Assembly (NCBI GenBank): GCA_023416575.1
Contig: JAEZHL010000163.1
Location: 1-13,391, forward strand
Origin: Pseudomonadota bacterium
GTDB taxonomy: Bacteria; Pseudomonadota; Alphaproteobacteria; Rhizobiales; Hyphomicrobiaceae
Length of the DNA: 13,391 nt
Reading direction: 5' to 3'
Below, piece after piece: positions 5,791 to 12,762 of the stretch. A program made the translations under genes and the position numbers. The first letter of the stretch is position 1. Every line of letters begins with the position of its first letter. Below the pieces are notes generated by a model that worked only from the letters and a program-made list of their open reading frames with translations, was not told where the DNA came from and searched no databases.

Positions 5791-7548
5791 TCACAGCTTC
5801 TCCAGATGCGGGATCGGATCCACCGCGCTCGAGCCCTGGCGCAGCTCGAAATGCAGCTGCGGGCTGTCGGCGGAGCCGCTGTTGCCGGCCTTCGCGATCA
5901 CCTGGCCACGACGCACGCGGTCGCCCCGCTTCACGTTGAGCTCGGCGTTGTGCGCATAGGCGGTGATCCAGCCGTTGTCGTGCCGCACCAGCACGAGATT
6001 GCCGTAGTCCTTGAGCTCGCTGCCGGCGTAGGCGACGACACCGCCCTCGGCTGCATGCACATGGGTTCCAGCCGGCACGGCGAGCTTGATACCGTCGCTG
6101 TGGCCGCCGCCCGGTTGGTTGCCGAAGCCGGCGATCACCTTGCCCCGCACCGGCCAGCGGAACTTGCCTGGACCCTCGCTCTTCTCCTGCGGGGAAGCCG
6201 ACGCAGACTCCTCGCCCGACTCCGTCGTCGCCGGCTGCGGTGCCGTGAGCGCCGGCGCTGCATCGCTGACCGTGCCGGGCGTTTCGAGCGCGGCGACCCT
6301 CTCGGGTCGTGCATTGATGATGACGGGCTTCGCCGGCAAGACGTCTCCTGACGGCGCTGGTGTTGCGGCCGCAGTCTGCGTCTCAGCCGGTGTCGGCTTC
6401 GGCTCGGCCGGCGACGGCTTCGCCTCGCGGCGCGGCTCGATCGCAGGCCGCACCGCGACGGGTGCCGGCGCCGGAGCCGGAGCGGGCGCCGCTGCCACCG
6501 CTGTCGGAGCTTGTCCCGCCGCGGGGATCTTCAGCGTCGTGCCTGCCCGGACCTTACGCGGATCGCTGATGTTGTTGACGCGCAGCAGCTCGGCCAGCGG
6601 TACGCCATGACGGACCGCGATGCCATAAAGGTTCTCGCCCTGCCTGATGGTGTAGGTGTCACCCCCAGATCGCGCCACCGGTTGCGGCGCGGGGACTTTC
6701 AACGCCGGACGCGGCTCCGCCGGCTCCGCAGCGGCCACCACCGCCGGCTGCTCCTTGTGCCATTCCAGGGCCGGCGCCGACTCTGCCACGACGACGGGCG
6801 CCGGCACCTTGGTCTTCGCGGGCGGCACTCTGCGCACCGAGGCAGCCATCGCCGACGCCCGCGCGGGCAGCGCGATCCTCTGCCCTGGCTGCACGATGGG
6901 GCTCCGCAGCCCGTTGAGCGTCATCAGCTCGCTGATCGATGCGCCGTGAGCCTGCGCGATGCTGTTGAGCGTATCGCCCGGCTCCACCACGACCTCGCGG
7001 GCGTTCGGGTTCGCCGGCCGGCTCTTGGCCGCCGGAACGACGGTACGAACCGGGGAGAAATCCACCCGGGCCGGCTCCGCTTTCGGCGGCAGCGGACGGT
7101 AGCTGTCCGTCGTAGCCGGCTCCGGCAGCGCGGCCATTTCGGTCCGCTGCGGCTGCGCCTGATAGGACGGCTGCTGGTCGTAATAGTCGGCATATTGCGG
7201 CCGGGGTGCCCGCGGCTGCCGTTGATCCGGCCGCGACGGCGGCGGGTTGTAGCTCGGCTGCGCCGGCCCGGCCTGATACGAACCGCCCGAATACGACGAG
7301 CCGTAGCCGCTCGAATAGGATGCTGTGTCATAGGAGCTGGACCCGCGATCGGACAGCAGGCCCTCGCGCGGAATCGGCGGCGCTGAGGCGCGCTTGCCGC
7401 TCTCGGTCAATCCGAACATCGGGGAGTCGAAGCGGTCGACGCTGGCGCTGCACCCGGTCACAAGGATGCCGAGGCCGATGGCCAGAATCCGGGGCGCAAT
7501 GGCAATGCAGGCATGGGCCTGCCCGGGACGGCACGCGCTACGCAACAT
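5791..7548 (-). CDS. NlpD/DipM-like lipoprotein, two LysM domains and degenerate M23 domain
   Basis: Envelope protein of 585 residues, probably an activator of peptidoglycan amidases at the division site. ATG 7548 is chosen because AGGAG lies about 11 nt upstream; a GTG three codons earlier would nearly abut that site. A hydrophobic segment (20-32) ends in the lipobox LVTGC, with C33 followed by S34, which predicts outer-membrane sorting. Next come a Tyr/Ser-rich, then Pro/Gln-rich segment (70-135), LysM 1 (about 184-229), LysM 2 (about 297-343), a Pro/Ala-rich linker with an AP repeat (354-364), and an M23 (LytM) domain (about 463-580). The zinc-site residues are degenerate: where active M23 enzymes have HxGxD there is S484-D-G-I-K488, and where they have HxH there is Q564-L-H566. 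H533 of the YAHN motif remains. This matches the non-enzymatic amidase activators NlpD and EnvC. The length is well above E. coli NlpD because of the linkers. A CtrA-type box lies just upstream. Confidence 0.88.
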   Translation of the reverse strand: MLRSACRPGQAHACIAIAPRILAIGLGILVTGCSASVDRFDSPMFGLTESGKRASAPPIPREGLLSDRGSSSYDTASYSSGYGSSYSGGSYQAGPAQPSYNPPPSRPDQRQPRAPRPQYADYYDQQPSYQAQPQRTEMAALPEPATTDSYRPLPPKAEPARVDFSPVRTVVPAAKSRPANPNAREVVVEPGDTLNSIAQAHGASISELMTLNGLRSPIVQPGQRIALPARASAMAASVRRVPPAKTKVPAPVVVAESAPALEWHKEQPAVVAAAEPAEPRPALKVPAPQPVARSGGDTYTIRQGENLYGIAVRHGVPLAELLRVNNISDPRKVRAGTTLKIPAAGQAPTAVAAAPAPAPAPAPVAVRPAIEPRREAKPSPAEPKPTPAETQTAAATPAPSGDVLPAKPVIINARPERVAALETPGTVSDAAPALTAPQPATTESGEESASASPQEKSEGPGKFRWPVRGKVIAGFGNQPGGGHSDGIKLAVPAGTHVHAAEGGVVAYAGSELKDYGNLVLVRHDNGWITAYAHNAELNVKRGDRVRRGQVIAKAGNSGSADSPQLHFELRQGSSAVDPIPHLEKL

Positions 7549-7569
7549 GGAACACACCTCTCCTACACG

Positions 7570-7609
7570 TAGCTACAGTTAACCGCGCATGGGTTAACGG
7601 AGCATTAAC
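7570..7609 (-). promoter_or_regulatory. CtrA-type box and promoter of the NlpD/DipM-like gene
   Basis: G-TTAA-CGGAGCA-TTAA-C at 7593-7609 is a perfect match to the alphaproteobacterial CtrA consensus TTAA-N7-TTAAC and is symmetric, so it reads the same on both strands. Read on the minus strand, the downstream half GTTAAC (7593-7598) sits where a -35 would be. TAGCTA (7570-7575), a good -10, follows after 17 nt, which puts the start near 7563 and the ribosome binding site just after it. A third GTTAAC (7578-7583) lies inside the spacer. Overlap of a CtrA half-site with the -35 is typical of CtrA-activated promoters. The sequence match is certain; occupancy by CtrA is inference. Confidence 0.65.
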
Positions 7610-7674
7610 GAGAGGATCAGTGCTGCACCGGCGTCCCGGCTCGGAGCATGCGTCAGCGGATCATTCGCCCTGTC

Positions 7675-8244
7675 CTAGAACAGGGGCTCCTCGTAGGCGA
7701 GCTTGCCGTCTATCATCAGGCCTTTGATGGCTGATCTGCCGTCACCACCGACCGCGATGACGGCCGCGAGCTTGCTCTCGCGTGCCATCTTCTCGAGCTC
7801 CAGCCCCGTTCCCTCGGGCACGAAGTAGCTCTCGATCCCATAGCTGACGATGAGATCGGACGCCGCCGCTCCGGTCCGCCGCTCACGCTCGATCCGGCCG
7901 CGCAGGACCACCTTGTCCGCGGCTGCTGCACCCGGGTGAACGCGTCCGGCCGCAACCGGTCTCATCGTTCCGTCCGGCTGGCGCTCGATCGTCACGAACA
8001 GCGGCTCATGGCGCCGCATCGGCCCCTCGATGAGCGCGCCCGGCACGCGGGTCACATCATAGGAGAGGCGCACATAATCGCCCCGGAACAGGCTGCGCGG
8101 ATCGACCGGCACGATCGGCAGCACGACCTCGAGCCCGTTCGCGAGCAGCCTGACGCGATCCGCCACCATCCATCCGAGCACCGCCGTCTGCACGACTGCA
8201 ACCGCGGCAACGGCGGGCCATACCTTGCGCCAGACGGGCTTCAT
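7675..8244 (-). CDS. GDYXXLXY-domain membrane-anchored protein
   Basis: A 189-residue protein with the family-naming motif GDYVRLSY at residues 55-62. A single N-terminal hydrophobic segment (about 9-29, AVAAVAVVQTAVLGW) makes it a membrane-anchored protein with most of the chain probably outside the cytoplasm. The family function is unknown to me. The start MKPVWRKVW (ATG 8244) overlaps the stop of the upstream DUF2157 gene in an ATGA, which points to translational coupling; the long upstream extension of this frame lies inside that gene and is discarded. GDYXXLXY proteins are commonly encoded right after, or fused near, DUF2157/DUF4401 membrane proteins, which this pair reproduces. It is followed by 126 bp without a gene, holding only the NlpD promoter region. 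Confidence 0.88.
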   Translation of the reverse strand: MKPVWRKVWPAVAAVAVVQTAVLGWMVADRVRLLANGLEVVLPIVPVDPRSLFRGDYVRLSYDVTRVPGALIEGPMRRHEPLFVTIERQPDGTMRPVAAGRVHPGAAAADKVVLRGRIERERRTGAAASDLIVSYGIESYFVPEGTGLELEKMARESKLAAVIAVGGDGRSAIKGLMIDGKLAYEEPLF

Positions 8245-9335
8245 GGCAGCGCCTCCCGCGGTTCGGCCTGCTGGGTGTGCAGGCGGTAGGCAAGCCAGGA
8301 AAGCCCGATCACGATGAGGCCGGTGGCGAGGAAGAACACGGACGTACCGAGCAGCGTGCCGACGGTCACGAAATAGAGCGCGAGGACCTCGGCGGAAAAA
8401 CCAATGTAGCCAAGCCACAGCACCGGCTTGTAGTCGTGCCGCCAGCCCCATGCCATCGCGGCGAGCAGCAGCGCCAGGGTGACGAAGGACAACAGCACCA
8501 GCGCGCCGGTATCGAGCCGATTGAAGAACTTGAACGCGAACAGGCCGGCATATGCGAGTGCCATGCCGTAACAGAGCGCGGTCGGCGCGATGCGACGGGG
8601 CAGGCCCTGAAGCTGCGCGGCGGCAACGGATGCACCGGCGATGCCAAGGCCGATCAGCGCCACGATCCAGTGGGGGTCGCCTCCAGGCAGCAGGTAGCCC
8701 AGGCTGACGATCCAGCAACTGAGCACGATCGCGGCCAGATGCAGCCCCGGCCGCCAGCGCCGCCACAGGAACGCCGCCGAAACGGCGCCCCAGCCGAGGA
8801 GAAACGGCCACCACACCGCCTCGGTGAGAGCTGTCTGCCAGCCGGTCCAGAGCCCGACGAGCAGCATGGCGAGGGCCAAAGCCGGGTTCGATCTCAGCAG
8901 CACGCCCGCCAGCAACGCGCCCGCGGCCCACGTCAGCACGGCGTCCGGCGGATTACCGTCGATGTGATACATCTGAGCGATCAGCATGATGCTGGCGCCG
9001 AACACGCCGACGCCCGCCAGGATTGCCGCTTGTGCGAAGCCTTCCAGCCCCCGCGCCAGCAGGGCGCCGGCGATGCCGTAGCAGCCCCACAGGCCGGCAA
9101 AGAGCAAGCCGAGGCGGGCGAGACGCGGCATATCCTGCCAGTTCGCCGCCACGAAGCTCATGGCGGCGAAACCGATCAGAACCGCACCGAGGATGGCGAG
9201 GATCGTCGCCAAGCCGGTGCCCCGCGCCTCGACATCGAGATCGCGCCGGATGTCCTCAGCTGCCGCTGCGGTGATCCAGCCCCGATCGCGCCAGCGCGCG
9301 AGATCCCGCTCCAGACGGGCGCGATACCCCCACAT
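8241..9335 (-). CDS. DUF2157 multi-pass membrane protein
   Basis: A 364-residue integral inner-membrane protein of unknown function. The N-terminal ~35 residues are charged and cytosolic-looking (MWGYRARLERDLARWRDRGW) and match the start of the DUF2157 family. Roughly ten hydrophobic segments follow, beginning near 41-65, with the conserved-looking AANWQDMPR (63-71) after the first. The last ends near 350, before a short polar tail. ATG 9335 has GGAGG a few nt upstream. The stop overlaps the start of the GDYXXLXY gene by 4 bp (ATGA). It lies 68 bp after ilvH on the same strand and may be read through from the ilv transcript. The 68-bp spacer has GATGGCCAC twice (9347-9355, 9391-9399) and no visible terminator. 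Confidence 0.87.
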   Translation of the reverse strand: MWGYRARLERDLARWRDRGWITAAAAEDIRRDLDVEARGTGLATILAILGAVLIGFAAMSFVAANWQDMPRLARLGLLFAGLWGCYGIAGALLARGLEGFAQAAILAGVGVFGASIMLIAQMYHIDGNPPDAVLTWAAGALLAGVLLRSNPALALAMLLVGLWTGWQTALTEAVWWPFLLGWGAVSAAFLWRRWRPGLHLAAIVLSCWIVSLGYLLPGGDPHWIVALIGLGIAGASVAAAQLQGLPRRIAPTALCYGMALAYAGLFAFKFFNRLDTGALVLLSFVTLALLLAAMAWGWRHDYKPVLWLGYIGFSAEVLALYFVTVGTLLGTSVFFLATGLIVIGLSWLAYRLHTQQAEPREALP

Positions 9336-9403
9336 GTCTCCTCCCCGATGGCCACGGACGCGCGCGCCCGCTCGTCGACCTCAGTCGTCAGATGGCCACC
9401 AGA

Positions 9404-9955
9404 TTACAGCCCATCCGGCCCGCGTGCCATGGCGGCGATGCCCGTCCGGGAGACCTCGACGAGGCCGAGCTCGGTCATGATCTGGATGAACTGCTCGATC
9501 TTGCTCGTGCGGCCGGTGATCTCAAACACGAAGTGCTCCGTCGAGGCATCGACGACGGCGGCGCGGAAGATCTCCGCCAGCCGCAGCGCCTCGATGCGCT
9601 TCTCGCCCTTGCCGGTCACCTTGATCAGCGCCAGCTCGCGCTCGAGCGGCGCCTCACCGGCAATCGTCAGGTCCGTGACGCGATGCACCGGCACCATGCG
9701 ATCGAGCTGATGCTTGATCTGCTCGATGACGGCAGGTGTGCCCTTGGTGACGATCGTGAACCGCGACAGATGCTTGGCATGCTCCGTTTCGGTTACCGTC
9801 AGCGAATCGATGTTGTAGCCCCGACCCGAGAACAGCCCCGCGATGCGGGACAGTACTCCCGGCTCGTTGTCGACGAGCACCGAGAGTGTGCGCGAGACGA
9901 TCTCCTCCTTGTTGGCGGGATCGGGATAGTGGGACTGTTTCTGGGTCTGGGGCAT
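9404..9955 (-). CDS. ilvH: acetolactate synthase small (regulatory) subunit
   Basis: Regulatory subunit of acetolactate synthase: it activates the large subunit and confers feedback inhibition by valine in branched-chain amino-acid synthesis. It has 183 residues. ATG 9955 is preceded by AGGA with 5-nt spacing. After about 20 variable residues, an ACT domain (about 22-96) contains NEPGVLSRIAGLFSGRGYNID, followed by the C-terminal ALS small-subunit domain (about 104-175). The residues matching those known to matter for valine sensitivity in E. coli IlvH (N11, G14, N29) are kept as N30, G33 and N48, so the enzyme is probably valine-inhibited. The gene starts 23 bp after the stop of the GST-like gene, so the two must share a transcript, while its partner ilvI lies further upstream. 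Confidence 0.96.
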   Translation of the reverse strand: MPQTQKQSHYPDPANKEEIVSRTLSVLVDNEPGVLSRIAGLFSGRGYNIDSLTVTETEHAKHLSRFTIVTKGTPAVIEQIKHQLDRMVPVHRVTDLTIAGEAPLERELALIKVTGKGEKRIEALRLAEIFRAAVVDASTEHFVFEITGRTSKIEQFIQIMTELGLVEVSRTGIAAMARGPDGL

Positions 9956-9978
9956 GATGGTCCTGCCGGGTCTCTCGC

Positions 9979-10665
9979 TCAGGTCTGTGGTCGGTAAAAA
10001 GTTTCGACGGGCGTGTGCCCCTCCTCGTAATGAGGAACGTACCAGGGCTCCACGAGCGCGGCGCTCCGCCAAGCGACGAAGGCGGGGTGCGTGAGCACGG
10101 CATCCATATATGCCCGCGTCTCGGCGTCCACCTCGAGCTGGTAGGTGTCGAGCCGGGTCACCACCGGCGCGTACATGGCATCGGCGGCCGAGAAGGCGCC
10201 GTAGAGGAAAGGCCCCTGCCCGTCGGACAGCGCCCGCGCCTCCTTCCATAACGCGGAAAGGCGGGCGACGTTGGCCGCGACCTCCGGACCGTGGTCCTTC
10301 TTCGCGAAGCGCTTGGTGAGGTTCATCGGGCACGCCTGCCGTAGCGCCTGGAAGCCGGCATGCATCTCGTTGGCGGCCGATCGCGCGTGCGCGCGTGCCT
10401 TGGCTTCCTTCGGCCAGATCGCCTTGTCCGGGAATTTCTCGGCAAGGTACTCGATGATCGCGAGGCTCTCCCACACCGTGACATCACCGTCCTTGAGGCA
10501 TGGCATCTTGCCCGACGACGACACCGCCAGCATGCGTGCTTTGGAGTCCGGCTGATACATCGGGATCAGCGTCTCCTCGAACGGAATGCCGAACGCCGTC
10601 AGCACCAGCCACGGCCGCGCCGACCAGGATGAGTAGAGCTTGTTCGCGATGGTGAGATGCAGCAT
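9979..10665 (-). CDS. glutathione S-transferase family protein
   Basis: A 228-residue cytosolic GST-type protein. The N-terminal thioredoxin-fold domain (about 1-80) shows the YSSWSARPW segment, in which S12 or S13 is the likely glutathione-activating residue. It also shows the cis-proline loop SGKMPCL (P55) and the glutathione-contacting ES pair (E66-S67) in VWESLAIIEYLAEKFP. An all-helical C-terminal domain (about 90-225) follows, containing GPFLYGAFSAADAMYAPVVTRL with the usual structural Asp. The substrate is unknown; the YSSWS-type N-terminus also occurs in GSTs of stress defence and aromatic degradation. ATG 10665 has only a weak GGGG upstream. It sits between ilvI and ilvH, an unexpected place. 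The 226-bp leader offers a weak promoter candidate. The family is secure, the substrate is not. Confidence 0.92.
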   Translation of the reverse strand: MLHLTIANKLYSSWSARPWLVLTAFGIPFEETLIPMYQPDSKARMLAVSSSGKMPCLKDGDVTVWESLAIIEYLAEKFPDKAIWPKEAKARAHARSAANEMHAGFQALRQACPMNLTKRFAKKDHGPEVAANVARLSALWKEARALSDGQGPFLYGAFSAADAMYAPVVTRLDTYQLEVDAETRAYMDAVLTHPAFVAWRSAALVEPWYVPHYEEGHTPVETFYRPQT

Positions 10666-10735
10666 GGGATTACCCCGGGCCTGTTGATGCGGGTTGATGC
10701 GATCGGAACGCTTGGTGCACGAACGGTCCGACGGC

Positions 10736-10764
10736 TTACGACCTTACTCGAAGACCATCGTCAA
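10736..10764 (-). promoter_or_regulatory. weak candidate promoter for GST-ilvH
   Basis: On the minus strand TTGACG (10759-10764) and TCGTAA (10736-10741) are 17 nt apart, a plausible but weak sigma-70-type pair, about 70 nt upstream of the GST start. Between it and the gene, GTTGATGCG occurs twice with 1 nt between (10683-10691, 10693-10701). The rest of the 226-bp ilvI-GST spacer shows neither a gene nor a clear terminator, so read-through from ilvI is equally possible. Confidence 0.25.
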
Positions 10765-10891
10765 AGCGCGCAATTGCGGCGACATTTGCACGCCGGCGAA
10801 ACGGGACCCGTGAACGCATCGGCGCCGGAACTGCACTGGAAGGCGATCTCACCGCGCGCGAGGCCCGCTGAAATCGCCCGCCCGCGCCAGC

Positions 10892-12658
10892 CTAGACCAG
10901 CATCTTCCCTTCCTTGCCGATGGCGTTGCCGATCTCCTCGTCGGAGAGGTTCTCGCCGAGCAGCATCTCGTTATGAGCCTTGCCGGAGGGAATCATCGGG
11001 AAGCAGTTGGTGAGCGCCGAGACGCGGCAGTCGAACAGCACCGGATGCGGCGTCTTGATCATCTCCATGATCGCATCGTCGAGATCCGCGGGGTTGTCGC
11101 AACGGATGCCGACGCCGCCATAGGCCTCGGCCAGCTTGACGAAGTCCGGCAGCGCCTCGGTGTAGCTCTCGCTGTAGCGATTGCCGTGCAGCAGCTGCTG
11201 CCACTGGCGCACCATGCCCATGTACTGGTTGTTCAGGATGAACACCTTGACCGGCAGCCGGTACTGGATGGCCGTCGACATCTCCTGGATGTTCATCAGG
11301 ATCGAGGCATCGCCCGCGATATCGACGACGAGCGACTTCGGATGCGCGATCTGGGCACCGATGGCCGCAGGCAACCCGTAGCCCATGGTGCCAAGACCGC
11401 CCGAGGTCATCCAGCGGTTGGGCTCCTCGAAGCGGTAGAACTGGGCAGCCCACATCTGATGCTGGCCGACCTCGGTCGTGATGTAGGCGTCGCGATCCTT
11501 GGTCAGCGCATACAGCCGCTCGATGGCGTACTGCGGCATGATGTAATCGCTCGCCGGCTTGTAGCTCAGCGACTTGCGCTCCCGCCACTGGCCGATCTGC
11601 TTCCACCACGCCTTGTGCGCCGTCTTGTCGAGCTGCGGCGCCCGCGACTTCCACAGGGCGATCATGTCCTCGAGCACATAGGCGACGTCGCCGATGATCG
11701 GCACGTGCGCGTGCACGTTCTTGTTGATCGACGACGGATCGATGTCGATGTGGATCTTCTTCGAATTCGGCGAGAACGCGTCGATGCGGCCGGTGATACG
11801 GTCGTCGAAACGCGCGCCGATGGCGATCATCACGTCGCAATCGTGCATCGCCATGTTGGCTTCATAGGTGCCGTGCATGCCGAGCATGCCGAGCCACTGC
11901 TTGTCGGACGCCGGATAGGCACCGAGCCCCATCAGCGTCGAGGTGATCGGATACCCGGTCAGCCGGACGAGCTCGCGCAGTAGCTGGCTCGCCTTCGGTC
12001 CTGAATTGATGACGCCGCCACCGGTGTAGAAGATCGGCCGCTTGGCGCTCGCCAGCAGCTCGATCGCCTCGCGGACCCCCTCGGCCTCCGGCTTCAGCCG
12101 CGGCTTGTACGTCTTGTGCGCGATGTTCGACGGGCCGATGTAGTTGCCGGTCGCGAACTGGACGTCCTTCGGGATATCGATCACGACCGGACCCGGCCGG
12201 CCGCTCTTGGCGACATAGAAGGCCTCGTGCAGAACACGCGCGAGATCGTTGACATCCTTCACCAGCCAGTTGTGCTTCGTGTACGAGCGGGTGATGCCGA
12301 CGGTGTCGCACTCCTGGAATGCGTCCGAGCCGATGAGATGGGTCGGCACCTGGCCGGTAATGCAGACGACCGGAATCGAATCCATGAGCGCATCAGTCAG
12401 GCCGGTGACCGCGTTTGTCGCGCCGGGACCCGATGTGACGAGCACCACGCCGACACGGCCGGACGAGCGGGCATAGCCTTCTGCCGCGTGCACGGCGCCG
12501 CCTTCCTGGCGGACGAGGACATGCTTCACCTTCTCCTGCTGGAACAGCTCGTCGTAGATCGGGAGTACCGCGCCGCCCGGATATCCGAAGAGGAATTCGA
12601 CTCCTTGATCCTGAAGCGCCGTGATCACCATCTCGGCGCCGGTCATCGGGCGTGCCAT
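10892..12658 (-). CDS. ilvI: acetolactate synthase large (catalytic) subunit
   Basis: ThDP-, FAD- and Mg-dependent enzyme that condenses two pyruvates to acetolactate, or pyruvate with 2-oxobutyrate to acetohydroxybutyrate, the first common step of valine, leucine and isoleucine synthesis. It has 588 residues, the usual length, opening MARPMTGAEMVITALQDQGV. The start ATG 12658 has GGAG 8 nt upstream. Landmarks are the FGYPGGAVLPIYD entry, the catalytic glutamate E52 in RQEGGAVHAAEG, TSGPGATN (75-82), the FAD-domain GARFDDR (281-287), and the ThDP-Mg motif running from GDAS (449-452) to NN (476-477). The regulatory subunit ilvH is downstream but separated by a GST-like gene. Naming follows the catabolic/anabolic distinction: this is the biosynthetic, regulated form; ilvB is a common alternative symbol. 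Confidence 0.96.
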   Translation of the reverse strand: MARPMTGAEMVITALQDQGVEFLFGYPGGAVLPIYDELFQQEKVKHVLVRQEGGAVHAAEGYARSSGRVGVVLVTSGPGATNAVTGLTDALMDSIPVVCITGQVPTHLIGSDAFQECDTVGITRSYTKHNWLVKDVNDLARVLHEAFYVAKSGRPGPVVIDIPKDVQFATGNYIGPSNIAHKTYKPRLKPEAEGVREAIELLASAKRPIFYTGGGVINSGPKASQLLRELVRLTGYPITSTLMGLGAYPASDKQWLGMLGMHGTYEANMAMHDCDVMIAIGARFDDRITGRIDAFSPNSKKIHIDIDPSSINKNVHAHVPIIGDVAYVLEDMIALWKSRAPQLDKTAHKAWWKQIGQWRERKSLSYKPASDYIMPQYAIERLYALTKDRDAYITTEVGQHQMWAAQFYRFEEPNRWMTSGGLGTMGYGLPAAIGAQIAHPKSLVVDIAGDASILMNIQEMSTAIQYRLPVKVFILNNQYMGMVRQWQQLLHGNRYSESYTEALPDFVKLAEAYGGVGIRCDNPADLDDAIMEMIKTPHPVLFDCRVSALTNCFPMIPSGKAHNEMLLGENLSDEEIGNAIGKEGKMLV

Positions 12659-12695
12659 GGCCTGGTCTCCGCGAAAACAACTGAGGTGTGATTGC

Positions 12696-12759
12696 GCGCC
12701 GGCCAGAAACCTCCCCGCCAGCGCCCGTGCAACCTATGCGCCGGATCGGCATCGGTCAA
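12696..12759 (-). promoter_or_regulatory. ilvI promoter and 5'-terminal leader hairpin
   Basis: On the minus strand TTGACC (12754-12759), 17 nt and TAGGTT (12731-12736) make the best promoter in the window, just past the miaA stop. The start should fall near 12724, about 65 nt before the ilvI ATG. There the RNA can fold at once into GCGCUGGC / GCCGGCGC (12717-12724 with 12696-12703; one G-U pair). The 13-nt loop contains a GGGGAGG. No leader peptide with a start codon and branched-chain codons is visible, so classical ilv attenuation is not supported. Confidence 0.5.
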
Positions 12760-12762
12760 TCA

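Noticed and set aside
6440..6490. short tandem repeat encoding alternating Ala-Pro in the LysM/M23 gene
   Set aside because: It is ordinary low-complexity coding sequence in a linker, not a separate repeat element.
7549..7557. GTG start three codons upstream for the LysM/M23 lipoprotein
   Set aside because: It would leave only about 2 nt between AGGAG and the start codon. ATG 7548 has acceptable spacing.
8245..8931. long N-terminal extension of the GDYXXLXY protein
   Set aside because: It lies within the DUF2157 gene in another frame. The ATGA overlap and N-terminal hydrophobic anchor favour ATG 8244.
8277..9710. 477-codon open frame on the plus strand opposite the DUF2157 and ilvH genes
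   Set aside because: It crosses two well-supported minus-strand genes and the product is a low-complexity hydrophilic chain without motifs.
9956..10474. N-terminal extension of IlvH
   Set aside because: It overlaps the GST-like gene out of frame. The IlvH family length and ribosome binding site fit ATG 9955.
10973..11983. 336-codon open frame on the plus strand opposite ilvI
   Set aside because: It is antisense to a gene with complete acetolactate synthase motifs and has no ribosome binding site or recognisable domain.
12659..12724. ilv leader-peptide attenuator
   Set aside because: There is no start codon with a run of Leu, Val or Ile codons, and no terminator with a T-run before ilvI.
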